Assembly (NCBI GenBank): GCA_002695115.1
Contig: NZOA01000025.1
Location: 62,803-68,272, forward strand
Origin: Planctomycetota bacterium
Lineage (GTDB): Bacteria > Planctomycetota > UBA8108
Direction of reading: 5' to 3'
DNA length: 5,470 nucleotides
The translations under genes and the position numbers were made by a program. Under the pieces are notes generated by a model, which saw only the letters and a program-made list of their open reading frames with translations, was not told the DNA's origin and did no database searches. This document shows, in pieces, positions 1-4,718 of this stretch (positions are counted from its first letter, which is position 1; each line of letters starts with the position of its first letter).

Positions 1-166
1 CTGGCCGGACACCTCTGACCTGTTGCGGGGCAAACCCTATATGCTCTATCAAAGTCTCGGTTCCGGCCATGTGATCGCCTTCACGGATGATCCGAATTTC
101 AGGGCCATGTGCCGCTTCCAGCAGAGGCTCTTCTTCAACGGGGTCTTCTTCGGACCGGGTCACTGA
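1..166 (+). CDS. C-terminal fragment of a probable M14-type zinc carboxypeptidase (5' end outside window)
   Basis: The frame is open from base 2 to a TGA at 164-166 and encodes the last 54 residues of a longer protein. The visible tail has the pattern GHVIAFTDDPNFRAM, followed by QRLFFNGVFFGP. I recall this kind of ending (a GHV-I-F-DDPNFR strand, then a helix with RLF-NAVFFG) from large secreted M14-family carboxypeptidase-like proteins of Acidobacteria, Planctomycetes and relatives. The tail lies outside the zinc-binding catalytic domain, so no catalytic residue can be checked here. If the call is right, the protein would be an exported metallopeptidase acting on peptides in the periplasm or outside the cell. 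It is followed by a 106-base gap before hemH on the same strand, with no sign of translational coupling. The coding frame is clear; the family name rests on the short tail alone. Confidence 0.55.
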   Translation, partial: WPDTSDLLRGKPYMLYQSLGSGHVIAFTDDPNFRAMCRFQQRLFFNGVFFGPGH

Positions 167-174
167 GACGCGCA

Positions 175-209
175 GGGGGGCTCACCTGCAGGGAGAGGAA
201 AAGCTCCCC
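175..209 (+). terminator. possible stem-loop between peptidase gene and hemH
   Basis: Bases 175-182 (GGGGGGCT) can pair with 202-209 (AGCTCCCC) as an 8-bp stem with one G-U pair and a 19-base loop. A shorter alternative pairs GGGAG (191-195) with CTCCC (204-208). It starts nine bases after the peptidase stop codon, so termination or 3'-end protection is plausible. No T-run follows, so it is not a standard intrinsic terminator. Confidence 0.25.
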
Positions 210-259
210 ATGTCCCGTGATGGGCTGTAGAATTTCGGCTCGATTTTACACCTGAGCAT

Positions 260-263
260 GGAG
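260..263 (+). promoter_or_regulatory. ribosome binding site deciding the hemH start
   Basis: GGAG lies nine bases before the ATG at 273. The two in-frame ATGs further upstream (258 and 264) have no purine-rich Shine-Dalgarno sequence at proper distance; the bases before 258 read TTTTACACCTGAGC. This favours 273, which also places the conserved strand (ALVLLNLGTP) directly at the N-terminus, as usual in ferrochelatases. Confidence 0.5.
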
Positions 264-272
264 ATGGAAGTG

Positions 273-1370
273 ATGGCCAGCGCGCTGGTCCTTTTGAATC
301 TCGGGACGCCCTGTTCGGCGGACGTGAAGGATGTCCGTGCCTACCTGCATGAATTTCTCTCGGACAGGAGGGTGCTCGACATCAATCCCGTGATGAGATT
401 TCTTCTCCTGCACTGCGTCATTCTCCGCAAGCGGCCGGCGGAATCGGCCGCCGCCTACCGGAAGATCTGGACTGAGAGGGGCTCGCCGCTGCTGTTTCAC
501 GGACTGGACCTGGCGGATGGGGTTCGGCGCGAGCTGGGCGGTGACGAGATCGTCGAGCTGGCGATGCGCTACCAGGGCCCCTCGATTCGAGATGTTCTCA
601 CGAATCTGCATGAGCGCGGCGTAGAAGAGCTCACCCTGTTCCCGCTCTTCCCCCAGTATTCCTCAGCAGCGTGGGGATCAGGGGTCGAGAAGTTTTTCCG
701 CGAGGCAAGACGGCTTTGGAAGGAACCTTCGATCAAGGTGGTGCCGCCCTATTACACTCACCCGGCCTTTATTGAAGCCTTCTGCGGGGTGGCGAGGCCG
801 GTTCTCGAAGACCTGCAGCCCGACAAGGTCCTGATGAGCTTTCACGGGATACCGCAGGGACATGTGAGGACGGTATTCGATGGGCAGCCGGAGAGAGAGC
901 TGCTCGGCCTCGACGGCGCCGGAGGCGATCACTGTCTCGAAAAGCCGGACTGTTGCGCCGAGGTCTGCTACGCCAATCGCAATTGCTATAGTGCTCATTG
1001 CTACGCCACGGCCAGGGCCCTGGGAGCTGAGCTGGAGCTCGCCCCGGACAGCTGGGAGGTCAGTTTCCAGTCGCGGCTGGGTCGGGACCCCTGGCTCGTG
1101 CCCTATACCGATTTCCGGATCGAGGAGCTGCCGGGGGAAGGAGTCGAAAAGCTCGCTGTTTTGTCTCCCGCCTTTACCGCCGATTGTCTCGAGACGCTCG
1201 AGGAGATCGGCATTCGGGCGGAAGAGGATTTTCGTGCGGCAGGGGGCAAGGAGCTTCGATTGGTTCCTTCACTGAACTCGGAGCCCGCCTGGATCCGGGC
1301 GATCGTGCGGATAATATCTGATTTTGCGCATCAGGACGACACGATGAGGCCTGGCGCCGTTGACGGCTAG
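273..1370 (+). CDS. hemH: ferrochelatase with cysteine-rich (probable Fe-S) insert
   Basis: This enzyme inserts Fe(II) into protoporphyrin IX, the last step of protoheme synthesis, in the cytoplasm or at the inner membrane. With the start at 273 it has 365 residues, close to the family length. The N-terminus shows the signature LLNLGTP followed by VKDVRAYLHEFLSDRRV. The catalytic histidine is H191 in SFHGIP, and the conserved acidic residue is probably E307 in ADCLETLEEI. Between them, residues 221-243 carry six cysteines (C221, C227, C228, C232, C238, C243) within a CLEKPDCC / NRNCYSAHCYATA segment, just where simple bacterial enzymes have a single Cys before the TA-RAL helix. Related cysteine-rich ferrochelatases are known to hold a [2Fe-2S] cluster with an internal ligand set, so a cluster is likely here. 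No other heme gene is in the window. An upstream start at 258 would add five residues. The stop TAG overlaps the stop of the converging hydrolase gene. Confidence 0.96.
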   Translation: MASALVLLNLGTPCSADVKDVRAYLHEFLSDRRVLDINPVMRFLLLHCVILRKRPAESAAAYRKIWTERGSPLLFHGLDLADGVRRELGGDEIVELAMRYQGPSIRDVLTNLHERGVEELTLFPLFPQYSSAAWGSGVEKFFREARRLWKEPSIKVVPPYYTHPAFIEAFCGVARPVLEDLQPDKVLMSFHGIPQGHVRTVFDGQPERELLGLDGAGGDHCLEKPDCCAEVCYANRNCYSAHCYATARALGAELELAPDSWEVSFQSRLGRDPWLVPYTDFRIEELPGEGVEKLAVLSPAFTADCLETLEEIGIRAEEDFRAAGGKELRLVPSLNSEPAWIRAIVRIISDFAHQDDTMRPGAVDG

Positions 1371-2272
1371 CCTGGCCGCCGGATGGTCGGCTCGCCCTTG
1401 ATGTAACCAAGTGAGGCCAGGAACCTGTCCATCTTGGTTACCGTCTTCAGATAGTAGGTGTTGAAGGAGCCTCCCCGGCTTGGGCCGTTGAAGAAGCCAT
1501 GCGGCTGACCTTCATAGAGGTGCAGCTCGCAGCGTCCCCCCGCCTTCTCCATGAGGTCCTTATACTTTTTTGCCGTCGTCACGGGGATCAGCTTGTCCTT
1601 CGTTCCCAGGAAGGCGATGGTGGGGGGAGTCTTTTTGGAGATGTTGTGCATCGGGGAGATTTCCCGGAAGCGCTCCTTCACCCGTGAATAGCCATAGCCC
1701 TCGGGTCCATTGTCGAAGACCGGGTTGAAGAGGACCAGGGCGTTCGGCTTCGAGCTGACCGTCGTATCCTCTCCTTCTTCTTCCAGCCCCGGGACCGTAC
1801 CCGTTGCGGCGGCGACATGACCGCCGGCTGAGCCGCCTCCTGCCGCCAGGCGTTCGGGGTCGACTCCAAGACGGCTGGAGTTTTTCCTGAGCCAGCGAAC
1901 GGCAGATTTTCCATCCTTGACGCACTCGAAGGGAGTGGTCTTCTGCCGGCTCTTGACACGGTAGTCAGCGACGATGGCTACCATGCCCCGGCTGGCGAGA
2001 TAGCGCGCATGCGGCTCGAATTGCTTCGGGGTACCCCCATTCCAGCCTCCCCCGAAGAAAAAGACGATGGCGGGGCGCTTGTGGGAGCTCTTGTGGCCCG
2101 GCGGGTTGAAAATATACAGGCGGAGCTTCGAGCCGCTGGCTTCCTTGTAGATCTCGCTCGTGGCGCCGGCGAAGTTCAGGTCGCCTGTTCCCTTTTTCTT
2201 TTTTTCTTTCCCGGATTCCTGGGTGGGCGCAAGGGCAAGGCTCAGAAGAAGAGTCAGGCTCAGGGGGTTCAT
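1367..2272 (-). CDS. secreted alpha/beta hydrolase (esterase, BD-FAE/HSL-like)
   Basis: The product (301 residues) is a serine hydrolase of the alpha/beta fold that probably cleaves a carboxylic ester, perhaps on a plant or algal polysaccharide or a small ester; the substrate cannot be read from sequence. Residues 1-15 form a hydrophobic leader (NPLSLTLLLSLALA) without an N-terminal Lys/Arg, followed by a charged GKEKKKKG linker, suggesting export. The oxyanion region is VFFFGGGW (GGGW at 74-77), with Phe where HSL-type enzymes have the His of HGGG. The nucleophile is S148 in GGSAGG, the acid is probably D226 in GTKDKLIP, and the base is H258 in GQPHGFFN, so the triad looks complete. ATG 2272 is chosen over the GTG directly before it (2275) because AGCAGG (2285-2280) lies seven bases upstream of the ATG. 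The gene follows the DUF1501 gene by 53 bases on the same strand, so the two are probably co-transcribed. Similar hydrolases are common in Planctomycetes and Verrucomicrobia. Confidence 0.88.
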   Translation of the reverse strand: MNPLSLTLLLSLALAPTQESGKEKKKKGTGDLNFAGATSEIYKEASGSKLRLYIFNPPGHKSSHKRPAIVFFFGGGWNGGTPKQFEPHARYLASRGMVAIVADYRVKSRQKTTPFECVKDGKSAVRWLRKNSSRLGVDPERLAAGGGSAGGHVAAATGTVPGLEEEGEDTTVSSKPNALVLFNPVFDNGPEGYGYSRVKERFREISPMHNISKKTPPTIAFLGTKDKLIPVTTAKKYKDLMEKAGGRCELHLYEGQPHGFFNGPSRGGSFNTYYLKTVTKMDRFLASLGYIKGEPTIRRPG

Positions 2273-2325
2273 CACGATACCTGCTTATCCATTTCCGGTT
2301 GTTTGCGGTTGGTCTGCAGCGGCAT

Positions 2326-3486
2326 TCAGAACAGCTCCTTTATCTGGACGGCGGCCGGCGGGAGGTTGGGAACCTGCTCCGCTCCAGGGAGTCGCGCGAC
2401 TGCCTGCTCTGAGATGCCAAGGCAATGATAAATCGTAGCGGTAATTTCCGCGGGATCGGTCGGCCTGTCGGCGGGAAAGGAACCCGTCTCGTCACTTCGG
2501 CCCACGGCGCGGCCTCCCTCGATTCCTCCCCCGGCAAAGTAAACGCTCCAGCACCCGGTCCAGTGATCTCGGCCGCCGGCGGGATTGATCACCGGGCTCC
2601 TGCCGAACTCTCCCAGGCAGCAGACGAGTATCTCCTGCAGGAGGCCGCGTTCTTCGAGGCTGGTGATCAGCCCCCAATAGGCCCGGTCGTAGCGGGGGGC
2701 GATCCGCGCCTTGAGATCGTCGAGGGTGCTGAAGCCGCGGCGGCCGTGCATATCCCAGCCCAGGCTTCCCCTGGTACGGTTGAAGGTATTGACGGTGACG
2801 AAGCGGGCTCCTGTCTCGATGAGCCTGCGGGCGGTGAGCAGGGAGTCGCCGATCCGGCTGGAGCCGAAATATTCGCGCTCACCCTGGATTTCCCGTCGGT
2901 ATTCCCGTGGGGAGACCTGCTCAGGCTGGTGGGCTTCACCGAGCTGCGCGGCGGTTTGCGCCGGCAGGGCCCTGGGAGCTTCAGCCCGGTCCGTGTTTAC
3001 AAGGTAGCTGCAGGGCCGACCGGTCTTTTTCCCGAGCAGGCAGCTTGCCACCGCGCCCGGATGGGGATTGGGGTCGGCCGGCTGGGGTATTCTGCCTGTC
3101 TGGATGATGGTGGAGGCTGTATCGTGCAGCGCGCCGGCGTCGTGGTGGCAGGTTCTTACCAGGGAGAACCTGTCGGCGATGCGGGCGTGCAGCGGCAGGA
3201 GCTCAGAGATTTCGAACTCATCGCTGCGCGTCCTGACAGGCCGGAAGGGGCCGCGGATTTCTCTCGGCGCGTCCGGCTTCATGTCAAAGAGGTCGAGATG
3301 GCTCGGTCCTCCGTAGTTGTTGATCAGGATCACGGCCCGGGCCGTGGGCCTCTCTCTCCTGGCCGCGGCGCATTTTCCCGCAACGGCAGTGCCGAGCGCC
3401 AGCCCCGCTGCCTGCGCAGAGGCCAGCTCGAGAAATGAGCGACGACTGATTCCTTCGTGTCCGGCTGCGCTTTCGTTGCCTGTCAT
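2326..3486 (-). CDS. DUF1501 protein with Tat signal (alkaline-phosphatase/sulfatase-like fold)
   Basis: The 386-residue product begins with a twin-arginine signal: SRRSFL (R15, R16), then a weakly hydrophobic AQAAGLALGTAVAG segment, so export in folded form is expected. Family landmarks are GGPSHLDLFDMKPDAP (59-74), SLVRTCHHDAGALHD (108-122), ARRLIETGARFVTVN (219-233), WDMHG (244-248), LGEFGRSPVINPAGGRDHW (291-309), then YFAGGGIEGGRAVGRSD and TATIYHCLGI near the end. DUF1501 proteins resemble the alkaline phosphatase/sulfatase superfamily and abound in Planctomycetes, but no activity is established. They commonly sit beside DUF1549/DUF1553 cytochrome-like genes; here the neighbour is an alpha/beta hydrolase instead. 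The stretch around residues 160-205 is shorter than in the roughly 430-480-residue members I remember, so part of the middle domain may be missing or reduced. The start at 3486 has only a weak upstream purine tract (AGGGAAA), but the Tat motif sits at the right distance from it. Confidence 0.93.
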   Translation of the reverse strand: MTGNESAAGHEGISRRSFLELASAQAAGLALGTAVAGKCAAARRERPTARAVILINNYGGPSHLDLFDMKPDAPREIRGPFRPVRTRSDEFEISELLPLHARIADRFSLVRTCHHDAGALHDTASTIIQTGRIPQPADPNPHPGAVASCLLGKKTGRPCSYLVNTDRAEAPRALPAQTAAQLGEAHQPEQVSPREYRREIQGEREYFGSSRIGDSLLTARRLIETGARFVTVNTFNRTRGSLGWDMHGRRGFSTLDDLKARIAPRYDRAYWGLITSLEERGLLQEILVCCLGEFGRSPVINPAGGRDHWTGCWSVYFAGGGIEGGRAVGRSDETGSFPADRPTDPAEITATIYHCLGISEQAVARLPGAEQVPNLPPAAVQIKELF

Positions 3487-3507
3487 GAGTCGCGTTTCCC
3501 TGTCCGG

Positions 3508-3759
3508 TTATTTTTCGGCTACCAGGTAGCAGATTCAACTCCGCGCATCGTCACCCCTGCGGAAGAGACGAAAAACACCGTTGCCGCCGCCGTTTGATGG
3601 ATCCGTACCTTTCCAGTATACATCGACCTTTCGGGATCCCGCCTTTTCAAGGAGGTCCTTCAGCTCGGACAGGCTCCAGAGCCGCCAGTCGTAGCCCGGG
3701 CTCTGGACCGAGTACTGGTACAGCAGATGCTTATCGGGTTTATTTGTCTTCGTCGGTAT
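3508..3759 (-). pseudogene. remnant of a class I SAM-dependent methyltransferase (internal deletion plus nonsense mutation)
   Basis: Reading the minus strand from 3756, the frame gives KTNKPDKHLLYQYSVQSPG, which resembles the N-terminus of a methyltransferase family I remember as starting with DKH-LYE-SVQSP and carrying a REDFCGTA motif soon after. It then jumps directly to YDWRLWSLSELKDLLEKAG, followed by VDVYWKGTDPSNGGGNGVFR, which resembles the family's C-terminus. The whole SAM-binding core, roughly 150-180 residues by my estimate, is absent. A TGA at 3537-3535 stands where the family has Trp; the same frame continues ICYLVAEK and ends at a TAA (3510-3508), matching the usual W-I-A-Y-VAE ending. 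No ATG, GTG or TTG starts this frame; the codon at 3759-3757 is ATA where an ATG could have been. With no cofactor site and no start, it is judged non-functional. It ends 21 bases before the DUF1501 start on the same strand, so it was probably the first gene of that unit. The family assignment is from memory of the motifs. Confidence 0.72.
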
Positions 3760-3768
3760 GGAAAGAGG

Positions 3769-3799
3769 TATATAGGGGATCGACAGGGATTCCTGTCAA
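3769..3799 (-). promoter_or_regulatory. candidate promoter for the DUF1501-hydrolase unit, leading into the relic
   Basis: On the minus strand, TTGACA (3799-3794) matches the sigma70-type -35 consensus exactly, and TATATA (3774-3769) could serve as the -10 after a 19-base spacer, somewhat longer than ideal. A start of transcription near 3762 would fall almost at the beginning of the methyltransferase relic (about 3759), which implies a very short leader. If active, it would now mainly serve the DUF1501 and hydrolase genes by reading through the relic. TATATA is self-complementary and could also be used toward the plus strand. Confidence 0.35.
3782..3797. promoter_or_regulatory. inverted repeat, possible operator in the divergent control region
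   Basis: GACAGG (3782-3787) and CCTGTC (3792-3797) are exact inverted repeats separated by GATT; the 16-base block has one mismatched pair as a palindrome. It overlaps the candidate minus-strand -35 box and lies 38 bases before the dehydrogenase start. A repressor or activator dimer could bind it. No second copy was noticed in the window, and a 6-bp arm can occur by chance. Confidence 0.3.
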
Positions 3800-3821
3800 G
3801 CCTACAGATAACGAGTTCGCT

Positions 3822-3830
3822 GGGAGAGGA
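3822..3830 (+). promoter_or_regulatory. strong ribosome binding site of the dehydrogenase gene
   Basis: GGGAGAGGA ends five bases before the ATG at 3836. It is the best Shine-Dalgarno sequence in the window and fixes the start, which also puts the Rossmann strand (MKVGFAGLGNMG) at the N-terminus as the family requires. Confidence 0.7.
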
Positions 3831-3835
3831 TCACC

Positions 3836-4705
3836 ATGAAGGTCGGTTTCGCAGGTCTGGGAAATATGGGCGGGGGAATGGCCCGGAACGTTCTCCAGGC
3901 CGGTTTCGAGCTGCTGGTCTACAACAGGACTCGCTCAAAGGCTGAGGCGCTCGCCGGGGCGGAGGTCATGGAGACGCCCCGGGAGCTGGCGCGCGCGGCG
4001 GATATCATCCTGACCTGCCTAGCGGATATTGCCGTTACCAGGGAGCTCTTCCTGGAGGAGGAGGGAATCCTCGCCGAGGCCGTCGCCGGGAAAATATTTG
4101 TCGATCACGGTACGGTGGATCTCGATACATCCAGGGCTCTTCACGCCGCCTGCCTCGAGAGGGGAGCGGCCTTCCTGGATGCGCCGATCAGCGGCGGCCC
4201 GGAGGGGGCCAGTGCTGGCACACTGGCGATCATGGCGGGGGGCGATCGGGAGGTCTTTGAGAGGGCCCGCCCCGTCTTCGAGGCCATGGGGTCGAAGGTT
4301 GTCCACATGGGGCCGGCCGGGGCCGGTACGGCCACGAAGCTCGCCAACCAGCTGCTGGTGGGAGTCAACTCCCTGGCCTGCTGCGAGGCCCTGACCATGG
4401 CGCGCGGGGTGGGAGTCGACCTCGAGCAGCTCCAGGATGTGCTTGCCAGTGCCTGGGGGCAGAGCCGGATGCTGGAGCGGTGCGGTCCCATCATCGCGCG
4501 GGAGGGCTACGATGAGCCCGGCGCTCCCCTTCGCAATATCCTCAAGGACCTCTCGATCATCACCCGCCTCGGAAAAGACTCCGGCCTGTCAGTGAAGGCT
4601 GCCGATGCGGCCCTGGGTGTTTACCAGGGACTCGTCGATGCCGGCATGAGCGAATCCGACATGACCGCGGCCTGTCGCTGCGTCAACGGGGAGGTGGAGA
4701 GCTGA
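3836..4705 (+). CDS. NAD(P)-dependent beta-hydroxyacid dehydrogenase (3-hydroxyisobutyrate dehydrogenase / tartronate semialdehyde reductase family)
   Basis: The 289-residue length is typical for this family of cytoplasmic oxidoreductases, which interconvert beta-hydroxyacids and their semialdehydes. The N-terminal Rossmann domain starts with GLGNMGGGMARN (7-18). After the second strand, N30-R31-T32 follows, an NRT pattern often linked with NADP(H) use. The substrate-binding signature is DAPISGGPEGA (115-125). The probable catalytic lysine is K168 in GTATKLANQ, where the family usually has KL-NN; here the last position is Gln. The second conserved lysine region is LKDLS (K237, D238) in the C-terminal helical domain. 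The exact substrate (3-hydroxyisobutyrate, tartronate semialdehyde, succinic semialdehyde or glyoxylate) cannot be decided, so no gene symbol is given. The gene starts after the divergent control region and has no co-directional partner in the window. Its stop codon lies inside a palindrome shared with the converging decarboxylase gene. Confidence 0.92.
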   Translation: MKVGFAGLGNMGGGMARNVLQAGFELLVYNRTRSKAEALAGAEVMETPRELARAADIILTCLADIAVTRELFLEEEGILAEAVAGKIFVDHGTVDLDTSRALHAACLERGAAFLDAPISGGPEGASAGTLAIMAGGDREVFERARPVFEAMGSKVVHMGPAGAGTATKLANQLLVGVNSLACCEALTMARGVGVDLEQLQDVLASAWGQSRMLERCGPIIAREGYDEPGAPLRNILKDLSIITRLGKDSGLSVKAADAALGVYQGLVDAGMSESDMTAACRCVNGEVES

Positions 4706-4718
4706 AGAGACTCTTCAG
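4702..4718. terminator. palindrome containing both stop codons of converging genes, probable terminator region
   Basis: CTGAAGAG (4702-4709) and CTCTTCAG (4711-4718) are perfect inverted repeats around a single A. As RNA this folds on either strand into a 7-bp stem with a three-base loop. The plus-strand stop TGA (4703-4705) and the minus-strand stop (TCA at 4715-4717) sit in symmetric places in the arms. On the plus strand, seven Ts follow at 4728-4734, nine bases past the stem, a larger gap than in standard intrinsic terminators; the minus strand has no T-run. Termination is therefore likely only for the dehydrogenase transcript. Confidence 0.45.

Noticed and set aside
246..611. 121-codon minus-strand frame over the start of hemH
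   Set aside because: It is a shadow of hemH: no motif, and the plus strand holds canonical ferrochelatase sequence.
1018..1030. CCCTGGGAGCT occurs here and again near 2970
   Set aside because: The copies lie inside two unrelated genes, with no shared flanks; a chance match of a short GC-rich string, not a repeat element.
2425..3438. 337-codon open frame on the plus strand opposite the DUF1501 gene
   Set aside because: Its product has no recognisable motif, and the minus strand carries unmistakable DUF1501 motifs along the whole stretch. Long antisense frames are expected in GC-rich DNA.
3535..3537. TGA read as selenocysteine or as Trp by a changed genetic code
   Set aside because: TGA is the normal stop of the DUF1501, dehydrogenase, decarboxylase and peptidase-tail genes here. 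The family has Trp, not Cys, at this position, and the gene lacks its core anyway.
3594..3839. 81-codon plus-strand frame in the gap before the dehydrogenase
   Set aside because: No ribosome binding site or family pattern; the opposite strand of the same stretch contains the methyltransferase relic, which explains the coding-like composition.
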